Shown here: in pieces, positions 6,644 to 15,200 of the stretch
Layout: every line of letters begins with the position of its first letter
How positions within the stretch are numbered: position 1 is the stretch's first letter
DNA from: Otis tarda
Lineage: Eukaryota > Chordata > Aves > Otidiformes > Otididae
Assembly: GCA_026413225.1 (NCBI GenBank)
Contig: CM048552.1
Coordinates: forward strand, 214,544,553-214,608,552
Direction: 5' to 3'
DNA length: 64,000 nt
Position numbers and translations under genes: made by a program
Notes under the pieces: model-generated
What the model was told of the DNA's origin: nothing
Databases searched by the model: none
Seen by the model: only the letters and a program-made list of their open reading frames with translations

Positions 6644-9594
6644 GTGAGCACAGCCCCATCCCCATCCCCATCCCCATCCCCATCCCCATCCCCATCCCCA
6701 TCCCCATCCCCATCCCCATCCCCATCCCCATCCCCATCCCCATCCCCATCCCCATCCCATCCCATCCCATCCCATCCCTCCGCGGCTCTGCTTTCGGCTC
6801 CTCCAACCCTCGGACCCATCCCGGCATCCCCGCCCCGTCGCCACAGCAGGGCTCCCCAAAATATTTCTCACGTGGAAACTCGGAGCACCCCAGCCCCGAG
6901 GAGATGCTTCGTTTGGGGTTTTCCCCCCCCAAAAAATTCCTCCTTCTCCTTTTTTAAAGCTTCTTCCAGGGCAGGGACTGACAGGGAACGCGGCTTCTTC
7001 CGTGGGTTGTTCCGTGTCCCCTGTCCCACGTTGGGAATGGGCCCCGTGGGCGATGCATTTGGATCGGGCGTGTGGCTGGCTCGGCGTTGGCCGCGGTGCG
7101 ACGCCGTGGGCTTGCGCCCGTCGTGTCGGCGGTGACGGGCTTGCATCCGCCGTGGCACACTTCGCATCCGTCGCCGTGGCGGTGGTGGGTTTGCGTCCGC
7201 CGCAGCACGCGCGATGGCGTTGCACCCATCCCGTCACCAGCGATGGCTTTGCATCTGCCGCGGCGGCGCACGCGATGGGGTTGCACCCGTTGCATCGCTC
7301 GCGACGGGTTGGCGGCTGCCGCAGCGCGTGCAATGGGTTTGCGTTTGTCCTGTCGCCGGTGACGCGTTTGCGTCGGCCACGGTGCAGCGATGGGTTGCAT
7401 CCATCCTGTCGCCGGTGACGGGTTTGCGTCAGCTGCGGTGCAGTGATGGGTTGCATCCGTCCTGTCGCCGGTGACGGGTTTGCGTCGGCCACAGTGCAGC
7501 GATGGGGTTTGCATCCATCCTGTCGCCGGTGATGCGTTTGCGTCGGCCACGGTGCACGCCATGGGTTGCATCCGCCGTGTTGCTGGCAGTGGGTTTGCGT
7601 CGGCCGTGGTCCGCCTGAGAGGTTTGCTCCCGCGGCGCTGAGGCCCGCTCTCTGCTTCTCCTGCAGGTGCTGAGCGGCTCCAGCGCCACGGCCGGGAGCT
7701 GCGATCCCCGGGAGCGCGGGAGGCCGGGATGCCCGCCCGGCGAGGAGCCCACGGTGGGTGAGCTGTGCCCACCCGCGCCGCGTCCACCCCGGAGGGAAGG
7801 CGCAGGATGCGGCCGTCGTTCACCTCCCTCTCCCTCCGTGCAGGCCTGCGGCTCAGCACCGGTTTCGGCGGTGACGTGCCGTGCTTGTCCCCCCGGCACC
7901 TTCTCACCGGGGGACGTATCCTGCTCCGCTCACACCCGCTGCTGGGCCAGCAACAGGATCCTGGTGGCAGCGGGGACGGTGGTGACCGACAGCCGCTGCG
8001 GGGCCTGCGTGCCGGGGTGAGCCCAGCTGGGGGGATACGGCGAACCCCCAGCCCCAAAACCGCTCGTGGGCCGGATCCTGACCCTCCCGTCCCACCCCCG
8101 CAGGTTTTACAGCCCCCGCGGGGAGAGGGAGCCCCGCGGCCGGTGCCTGCCCTGCGCCGTCGCTCCACGCGGCACCCCGGGGTGCGCAGGTGGGTGCTTG
8201 GGACGGAGGCGTCGCCCTGTTTCGCAGCAGCGTTTGCCCCTGGGGACGCCGCAGGATGCGTCCCCCGCCTCGAGAGCAGGCGGGACGTCCTGCTGGGTTG
8301 TGGCAGCTGAGGCCGTCTCCGCTCACGACATGAGTGGCCTCCGCTTCCCTGAGGAGTCAACCCTGCAGCAAAGCTCCCGGGAAAATGGGATTGAATCCCA
8401 ACAAAACCTCTCCCCGGGCCCGATCCGGTGCTTCCCCCCCTAGGCCGGCGGCGAGCCCGCAGCCCCGAAACACCGGACTGGCCAGCGGGGACCAACGCGA
8501 CGCGGGCGACCTTGACGGGTGAGGAAGAGGAGGAGGAGGAAGAGGCGGCAGCAGCGCAGGCGGCCGTGCTGACCGTCGTCCCGGTTTTCTGCGCCGTGGG
8601 GTTGCTGGGCGTCCTGCTCTGCAACCTGCTGAAGAGGAAGGGTTACCAGTGCGCCGCCGGCAAGGAACCCCAGCCCGGCCGCACCGGTGAGGCCCGCTTG
8701 TGCCGCCGGCGCTTTTCGGGGCCATCCCGCGTCCGCCTCGCCTCGTTCAGCCCATCCCCGTGGCTTCTGGTCTCCCGTGTCCCCAGGCACCCTGGGTAGG
8801 GGGGATGTTTATCCCCCATCGTCGCGTTCCCCATCCCAGTTTCCGTTTCCAGGTCCCAGCCCCGTCTACCAGCTGGAGGACCCCAACGAGGACACCATCG
8901 GGGTGCTGGTGCGGTTGATCACGGAGAAGAAAGGTCGGGGGGGGGGGTCCTTGGAAGGGGGGGTGGTGACGTGGGTTGGACCCCCGTGACCTCCCGCCCC
9001 ACCTCGGTGTCCCCCCCACCCGTAGAAAACGCCGTGGCGCTGGAGGAGCTGCTGAAGGAGCCACCGCCGGGCTGCACCCCCAAAAATAAGTAAGACCCCC
9101 CCCGCCCCGCAAAGGAGGTGTGGACCCCAGGGTGCAACCAACCCCCCCCGCCCTCCCCCCGCCGACGCCGTCTCCCCGCGCTGTCCCAGGCTGCACCTCC
9201 TGCCTCAGTTTCCCCCCGCCCGCCGGCACCAGCAGCACCCCCACACCCTGCAGGGTCCGGCCCCCTGCGCCCGCTGCAGCCGGAAGAAGTGGCCCCAGGT
9301 GCTGCCGTCGCTCGGCGTCACCGAGGTCCCCAAAACCGGGGGTCACCCCGGCGAAGTCACCGTCATCTCCGTCGGCAGGTAATTGGGGACCCCCACAGCG
9401 TGACCCCCCACCTCCCGGGTGGGGACAGGTTGATGTCACCACCCCTTTGCCCCCCCCCCCCCCCAACCAGGTTTCGGGTGTCCCGGATCCCCGAGACGAG
9501 GAGCGAGGCGGGGGGCGACCCCCAGCGCGGCCCCCTCCCCGGCAGCAGCGGGACGCGGCCCCCGTGGTTGAAAAGCGTCGAGGCCCCCCAGGAG
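6593..9594 (+). CDS. RELT: RELT, TNF receptor superfamily member 19L (terminal exon not found)
   Basis: RELT is a type I membrane protein of the TNF receptor superfamily. Nine coding exons (6593-6643, 7667-7753, 7844-8016, 8104-8189, 8444-8686, 8853-8933, 9026-9089, 9190-9378, 9471-9594) join with consistent phases into 1098 nt, 366 codons, with no stop. The order is signal peptide, cysteine-rich ectodomain with TNFR-type CPPG motifs, an NAT glycosylation site, an acidic stretch, a transmembrane helix ([15 protein letters not shown]), the stop-transfer NLLKRKGY, the RELT-family block [19 protein letters not shown], an ARCSRKKWP motif and a [10 protein letters not shown] segment. The RFRV motif matches the RFxV docking site for SPAK/OSR1 kinases, known partners of the RELT family. 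Human RELT is about 430 residues and has one further short C-terminal exon, which I could not find downstream. Confidence 0.93.
6654..6775. repeat. (CCCCAT)17 followed by (CCCAT)4
   Basis: There are seventeen perfect hexamers (6654-6755), then four pentamers (6756-6775). The array begins 10 nt into the RELT intron, right after the GTGAGC donor. The - strand reads GGGGAT repeats, a strong G-quadruplex candidate. Confidence 0.97.
6776..7029 (+). other. RELT second intron, unique part
   Basis: Unique intron between the hexamer array and the 56-bp minisatellite, with a C run and an A run near 6925-6940. No exon was recognised. Confidence 0.45.
7030..7620. repeat. 56-bp minisatellite in RELT intron
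   Basis: Units contain CGATGGGTTGCATCC, TGTCGCCGGTGACGGG and TTTGCGTCGGCCACGGTGC. The right half is regular with a period of 56-57 bp (units from about 7381, 7437, 7493), and the left half is more diverged. It is CpG-rich and ends about 45 bp before the next RELT exon. Large frames on both strands here are repeat artefacts. Confidence 0.88.
7667..7753 (+). CDS. RELT: RELT coding exon 2
   Basis: The acceptor is CTCCTGCAG ending at 7666 and the donor GTGGGT at 7754, phase 0 to 0, 29 codons. It encodes the end of the signal peptide and the start of the mature ectodomain, including the motif GCPPGEEPT, which aligns with the CPPGEEP of human RELT. Confidence 0.88.
7844..8016 (+). CDS. RELT: RELT coding exon 3 (cysteine-rich domain)
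   Basis: The acceptor is TCCGTGCAG ending at 7843 and the donor GTGAGC at 8017. It is 173 nt, entering in phase 0 and leaving with two bases. It encodes a TNFR-type cysteine-rich repeat with [21 protein letters not shown] and [10 protein letters not shown]. Confidence 0.9.
8104..8189 (+). CDS. RELT: RELT coding exon 4
   Basis: The acceptor is CCCGCAG ending at 8103 and the donor GTGGGT at 8190, 86 nt. It encodes [18 protein letters not shown] followed by GTPGCA, completing the cysteine-rich ectodomain. Human RELT has GTHGCDEWG at the matching place. Confidence 0.87.
8190..8443 (+). other. RELT intron 4
   Basis: A short unique intron of 254 bp with GTGGGT donor and CCCCCCTAG acceptor. No repeat was recognised. 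Confidence 0.6.
8444..8686 (+). CDS. RELT: RELT coding exon 5 (stalk and transmembrane helix)
   Basis: The acceptor is CCCCCCTAG ending at 8443 and the donor GTGAGG at 8687, 243 nt. It encodes a basic RRRARS segment, an N-glycosylation sequon (TNAT), a run of eight Glu and four Ala, the membrane helix [19 protein letters not shown] and the basic stop-transfer [10 protein letters not shown]. An internal GGGTGAGG at 8517-8524 resembles a donor and could act as a cryptic site. Confidence 0.92.
8853..8933 (+). CDS. RELT: RELT coding exon 6 (RELT-family block)
   Basis: The acceptor is GTTTCCAG ending at 8852 and the donor GTCGGG at 8934, 81 nt. It encodes [18 protein letters not shown] and VRLITEKK, the most conserved cytoplasmic block of the RELT, RELL1 and RELL2 family. 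Confidence 0.93.
9026..9089 (+). CDS. RELT: RELT coding exon 7
   Basis: The acceptor is CCCGTAG ending at 9025 and the donor GTAAGA at 9090, 64 nt. It encodes [17 protein letters not shown], continuing the family block (human [12 protein letters not shown]). Confidence 0.92.
9190..9378 (+). CDS. RELT: RELT coding exon 8
   Basis: The acceptor is CTGTCCCAG ending at 9189 and the donor GTAATT at 9379, 189 nt. It encodes [33 protein letters not shown] and GEVTVISVG. Human RELT has the related CSRCSQKKWPEVLL and GEITILSVG. Confidence 0.9.
9471..9594 (+). CDS. RELT: RELT coding exon 9 (RFRV motif); last exon seen
   Basis: The acceptor is CCAACCAG ending at 9470 and the donor GTGAGC at 9595, 124 nt, ending in phase 0. 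It encodes [13 protein letters not shown] (SPAK/OSR1-type RFxV docking motif) and [12 protein letters not shown] (human RTKWLKPPAE). Because it ends in a donor without a stop, at least one more coding exon is required. Confidence 0.9.
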
Positions 9595-9829
9595 GTGAGC
9601 GGGGCGGGGGGGGAGCCCCGAGTGGGTCCTTCCCAGGGAAAAACGGGGGCTGCAGGAGGCTGCAGGGTGGCGCGTTCACTCTGAAGCCTAATGAGGGCCT
9701 TGGGTGATTTGTGAGGCCGGAGCGGCCCGTCACCCTCACGCCTCTTCCAGCAGCACGCTAAAAGCACGTATGCTAAATGGCCCTCCACCTGCTCACGGCA
9801 CGTTTGCAGATATTGGCACGTGTAGCCAC
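9595..9829 (+). other. Start of intron after RELT exon 9
   Basis: Unique GC-rich sequence following the GTGAGC donor. A pyrimidine tract with CTTCCAG occurs near 9745-9751, but the sequence after it does not encode the expected RELT C-terminus. Confidence 0.45.
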
Positions 9830-10890
9830 CCCCACACGCGTGTGTAGCCTTTTGTACATGTATGTGCACTTCTGTACATGCATGCGCCTATACGTGCCCC
9901 CCCCGTAGCGAGCTGAGGAGGCACCGAGGGGACACGGAGGCAGGACGCGGGGGGGTGTCACCCGCCGCAGGGTGCTGCGGGCTGGTGGCAGGGCCTGGCA
10001 CGGGGTGACACGGGCGGGGGAGGGGCTGGCGTGTGACTCATGGGCAGCTGCATGGGCGCACGTGCCCTCGCACACGCGCAGCCCCCCGGCCCCCACCCAA
10101 CCCCGCAACGGGCGCTGCTGCGCGGGGCCGTGGAGGTGTCTGCGTGCGTGCATGCAAACACGCGTGTGCGTATGTGTGCACGCTGCGCGTACTTATGTGC
10201 ACAGGTGAACGCGTGTACATGCAGACCCACCTGTGCACGCACACGCGTATGCATGTGCACACACGTGTGCAGTTACACACACGTGCAAACACACCCAGAC
10301 TGCACAGGGAGCTCTGTAAGTGTGCACACACGCGTCTGCACACGCAGATGTGCACGCATGCAGCTGTTCACACACCACTGCACGGATGAGCACATGCACA
10401 TGCAAACTCACCTCTGCACGCATGCCCAAACATGCACATGCATACGTGCACGCAGACGCAGGCCTATGCGCGTGCAAGCACACGCGTGGAGCTCTGTGAG
10501 TGTGCATACACACGCCTACACGGCCGTGCACCCGTTGACACCCTGCTGCACATGCACACACGCATAAACACGGAGGAACACGTGTATACATGCACATGCA
10601 GAGCCACCTCTGCACTTGTACATGTATGTATATGCAGTCATACACACATGAAAGCACACATGGAGCTCTATGTGTGCGTACACACGTGCACACGACATGT
10701 TCACACACTGCTGCACGTACATGCATGGATGAACACGCGTGTGTGCAAACCCACCTCTGCGTGCATACATGTCTGCGACACACGTATGCAGTCACACACG
10801 CATGCAAACACGCCCACACTTGGTGCACAGCGCTCTGCAAGTTCTCACGCACATACGTGTGCGCGCACATACATGTGCACCCCTGCCCTC
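9830..10890. repeat. CA/TG-rich tandem repeat with about 175-bp higher-order period
   Basis: Alternating purine-pyrimidine DNA (CACACG, TGTGCA, GCATGC) extends over about 1 kb, most strongly from 10140. A landmark GAGCTCTGT(A/G)AGTGTGCA recurs near 10309, 10489, 10663 and, diverged, 10826, giving spacings of about 180, 174 and 163. A second landmark CACCTCTGCAC recurs near 10228, 10409, 10605 and 10752. The alternation suggests Z-DNA potential. Confidence 0.85.
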
Positions 10891-11264
10891 CCAGGCACCC
10901 TCCCCCCCCCATCTGCATCCCCTCCAGCTCCCGTCACCACGGGCTGTCCCCAGCCCTTTTGGGGACACCTTGACCCCGCTGAGCCCGGGCCAAACCCTGC
11001 CTCGCCCCAAGACCTGGTCCATCCCTTGTCCTCCACAGCTGGCACCTGGCCTGGGAGCTGCCTCGGGGGGACGGTGACACCCACCAAGACCCCACGGCCG
11101 GAGACAAGAGGACGTTGGGGACCACGTGACAACCGGTTGCACTTGGTGCCACGAAGCGCTGGAGGTGGCAGCTTGGCTTCTGCTCCTGCCACCGAGGCGT
11201 CCACCAGCAGCATGGCAAATCCAACGTCTTGCCCAGTAGAGGAGGAGTCCCAGTCACCGAGGAC
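10891..11264 (+). other. Unique segment, possible RELT 3' region
   Basis: Unique GC-rich sequence between two minisatellites. CCTCCACAG at 11030-11038 resembles an acceptor, but the frames after it do not give the expected RELT C-terminus. It could be intron or 3' UTR. Confidence 0.35.
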
Positions 11265-11705
11265 TGCTGGTGGCCACGACGTGGTGGCCTAGTGGAGAGC
11301 ATCTCCAGAAGCCACGACACTGGTGGTGGTGGCCACGGCGTGGTGGCCTAATGGAGAGCATCTCCAGAAGCCATGACACTGGTGGTGGTGGCCACGACGT
11401 GGTGGTGGCCACGACGTGGTGGCCTAGTGGAGAGCATCTCCAGAAGCCATGACACTGGTGGTGGTGGTGGCCACAGCGTGGTGGCCTAATGGAGAGCATC
11501 TCCAGAAGCCATGACACTGGTGGTGGTGGCCACGACGTGGTGGTGGCCACGACGTGGTGGCCTTGTGGAGAGCATCTCCAGAAGCCACGACACTGGTGGT
11601 GGTGGCCACGGCGTGGTGGCCTAATGGAGAGCATCTCCAGAAGCCACGACACTGGTGGTGGTGGCCACAGCGTGGTGGCCTAATGGAGAGCATCTCCAGA
11701 AGCCA
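11265..11705. repeat. 59-bp minisatellite with 17-bp extra unit
   Basis: Seven copies are marked by GAGAGCATCTCCAGAAGCCA at about 11295, 11354, 11430, 11492, 11568, 11627 and 11686. Spacings are 59, 76, 62, 76, 59 and 59. The 76-bp units carry an additional 17-bp GTGGTGGTGGCCACGAC. The copies are nearly identical, indicating recent homogenisation. Confidence 0.95.
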
Positions 11706-12214
11706 TGATGCCGGAGCACAGCCCCATTGGAGCCACCACACAACAGAGGCTGTCGCACGGCCAGGATGCCATTTGATGGTCATCTTCTGGGTCTGTTGCG
11801 CTGAAGCCTCTCCAGGAATGTCATGAGCTCGTGATTTCCCTCCACCACCAGATGCCAACACTCAACATCACACGTTATGACGGTCCCTGGATCATGGGCC
11901 AACAACCCAACCGGTGCATGCATTGCTTTGGCCAAGGCTGGTCTCCTGCGTCCACACCTCCTCTATCATCCAAAGTCTTAGTCAACCCAGGAGAACATGA
12001 TGGTGATGCTCTGCACACCACAAAGATCCCACACTCCACTTTCCATAGGAGCTGTTTCTCCAGGACCACGTTGACTTGACCACACCAGGGTCAGTGAGAC
12101 AACCCAGCCAAGGTTGGGTTGGAGACCATCAAGCTCCACCACCCACCTAGAAACAGGTTTATGGTCGGTCCCATTCACTTCTCCACCACCGCGCGAAAAA
12201 AAAACTAACCACCA
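11706..12214. other. Intergenic between convergent RELT and FAM168A
   Basis: Unique sequence after the 59-bp array and before the FAM168A polyadenylation signal on the other strand. No gene, repeat family or second polyadenylation signal that could be given to RELT was recognised with confidence. Confidence 0.45.
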
Positions 12215-15200
12215 AACCCTCTCGGGCTCTTTTATTTATTTTTTTTTTTTTGGAAACATTTTAATAGTTATCGAATGTTCTACATCTTACAGTAAATATC
12301 GTACAGTTACAAACTCTTGGCTGAAATCTGTCAGGGAGATCACGACCTGATCTTCAGAACCAAAACCAGAACAGAAAACAAATGGGAAAAAAAAACCCAA
12401 AAAAACCCGAAATTTACACTTCAGATGGACAAACGGAGGCTGCGGGGCTTTCCGGGGCGGCAGTTGAAGGCCACGTTCCCTACACACCCTTGAGACTTAC
12501 ACTTGGAAGACATGGTTACTCTTGGTTTTAATATTTTTTTCTTGCATTTTTTGGTGGTTTTTTAAATTTATTTTTACTTCAGAGGTCCAATAATATTTAA
12601 AAACGAGCTGGCTTGGCGGTTGAAATAATTCAAAAAAATTAATTAGGCAGAAAAAGGGGCAGGAGGCCTGCGCGGGTTTGCTCCGTGCGACGGGAATGGG
12701 AGGGTTTGGGTGCCGTCCCGCACCCCGCCGTCTCATTTTTCCCTTCCTCCCTTTGCTTCCTGACCCGACGACCCTCGCTCCGCCCGACGCCCTGATCCCG
12801 AACCCCCCCACGCCCCGGAAAAATCCCAGCTCCCCCAGCTCCGTCCCTTGCAGGAAGACGCGGCCTTGCTGCAGGTGGCCACGTTGCGTCAAGATTTTTT
12901 TCCCTACAAACGCCGAGCTTGAGCGTTTCCGACCGGGAATTGCTGCCGTTAAACCACGGATTTTGCTATTCCTGCTTCGCAAACATCTCCGGAACGGGTT
13001 ATTTTACCCAATCGCCGGCGAATCTATAAACACCACGGTGCAACGCGCGGAAAAAAAAAGGCCTTTTCCAAGCTCTCCTCCCTCCCACGCTCCTCAACGG
13101 GCTTTATTTTCCTATGGGAATGCTAGCACAGGGCAGAGAAAATATCCAAAGCCTGATCCCGCCCACCCCGCTTACGGCAAAGCAAAGGGAAGATGAGAGG
13201 CTCAGCGCATTTTGGGGACGATGGGCCTGAAAATATTGACCATTTTTTAAAAAAATCGACCCCCCAAACCCTGAATTTGTGGGTATCCAGCGGCTCTTAT
13301 TGCTACGGTCGGCTGGTTGGGTTCTCCTATCGAAAATAAACTCCCAAAATGTGGGGTTTTACTTCCTAAAGAAAGCCAAGACCCAATTCCACGCCCTCCG
13401 GACGAGGACCAAATCATCCCAAATGCCCCGCGGGGGATGTGACCGCTGGTGGCCAGGGGACAACCTGACACCGTGAAATAGCCATCGTTACAACAAATAA
13501 ACCCTTGGTGGTAATTACATCTCAAAACAGAAAACAAAACCCAAAAAAAAGCTGGATTGGGTTATTATTCCTAAAATACAGGAGCAGATCCTCAGCCGCT
13601 TGGAGGCGCGATGGGAACGGGCTCGCTTGGGTTGGGGGCCACCACCTCCGCTAAAAAACCTTCCCCCCCCTCCAAATCTCACATTTTTGAAGCAAAGATA
13701 ACGGCAGGGATGGGTTAACGGTGGTAACGTGGGCTTGGGAGTTATTTTCCTTCTGCTTCAGCTGGAATTTTAATCTCCGAGACGCAGCGGCTAAGGGTGG
13801 TTTAACCCCTCCTGCTCTTTCCTGCTAACGTCCAGTGTGATCCCTCAAGGTGGGGAAGTCTTTTCCTCAACCAACACCAACAAAGCTTTGTTGGAGTGAA
13901 ATATTTGAGAAGGTGGTGGCCCCCCCATCAATGTCCATCCCCCACCAGGCTGCAACCTCCCCAGGACCTTCACTTAAGCCATGACTTGGCCAAGGAAAGG
14001 GCTTGGGATCATGGGCTTTCCTCCCATCCTTCCATCTCCCCAAAAACCACATCCCTCCATGGCCCATGAAGCCACCTGGGGAAGGAGCTACCCAAGCCTG
14101 GAGCCATGTGGTGGCCCCAGAGCCGTATGGTGGCCCTGGAGCCATGCGGTAATCCAAGCCTAAACCCAACCCCAGTCGCCAAACGTGCTCACCAAAGCCT
14201 CTCACCCAACAGACGGCGAACGTTTCACCTCTTCACACCCTGGTTGGTAATGAGTGTCTCTGCCCGCGCGTACGGGATGAGGAGCATCAGATCTGCTATA
14301 GATCCAAGCGAAGGAAGTACACCTAACCCACCCCGTGTCAGATCTCGTTACCAGTAACACTGGGTGATCCTCCATGGTCAGCTCCTGGAGCTTTCTACCC
14401 CACCTTTAGTGTTTTCTTTCCTTCCAGAAGAAAGCCTTGCATGGCCTTCCTAGCCACGGGCCAAAATTTTAGCAGTCGTTCCTAAAGCAGTTAAGGGAGA
14501 AGGGTCCTGCGGCCAGTGGCAGGATGGTGTCTGCTGGTGGAGGTCTACTGGGAAAGGTCCTCCTCTGCAGAGCCCAGGCCGTGATAACAAAGCTTGCCTG
14601 GACCCTGCAAGTCGTAGTGCCGTTAGGTTGGGTAGAGCTTCCTCTGTCCTACGTGTTTCAGTGCTGACAGACAGCTGGTACGTGATGTGAAGTCAACAGT
14701 GAGGGCAATAAAAGGATATTTTGGAGGTCTTCAATTCCTGTGATCTACTGGGGTTTTTTTTTTTTGGCCCAAGTTTAACCGTAGTGTGCTACAAACAATG
14801 GGAGGACGATGTAGTATCGTTATTTCAAAACGTCCCGTTGTTCCTTACGTGCTAACCCTTGGCTTCACCAAGCTCAGCGGGGCAACTCTCTGATTATTTA
14901 CTCCTCTTTTCCTTTCATACCAACCCAAAGTACTGCACGTGAGAAATCCGCCTTCCCCACCCCACCCCATTGATGTTCGGTCTTCACCCGCTTTGCTTCC
15001 CTTGAGGTTGGGAAGGTCAACCAGAGCTTTGCTAGATTTCCTTTAAAAACAGCAGAACCAATCAAACGACCCCCATACAGAAGCGTCGGTGTCAACACCC
15101 AACCTGATAGACCACCTAGGACCAACCAACGGTAGGAAGAGTCCTCTTGGGTCTCTAAGCTTGTTTCTCCCCATCTGGACCACGCTCACGGGAACGAGCT

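Noticed and set aside
6473-8624. Frames of 339 and 556 residues on the - strand
   Set aside because: They cover the hexamer array, the 56-bp minisatellite and real RELT exons in antisense. RELT on the + strand has proper splice sites and domains.
9745-9790. Candidate RELT last exon after CTTCCAG
   Set aside because: The following codons (QHAKSTYAKW) do not match the family C-terminus, and no in-frame stop fits a conserved end.
9958-10918. Cys/His-rich frames resembling zinc-finger or metallothionein-like proteins on both strands
   Set aside because: The Cys, His and Thr content comes from CA/TG repeats. Spacing is irregular and several frames are open at once.
11030-11290. Candidate RELT last exon after CCTCCACAG
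   Set aside because: None of the frames gives the expected conserved tail, so it was not annotated as coding.
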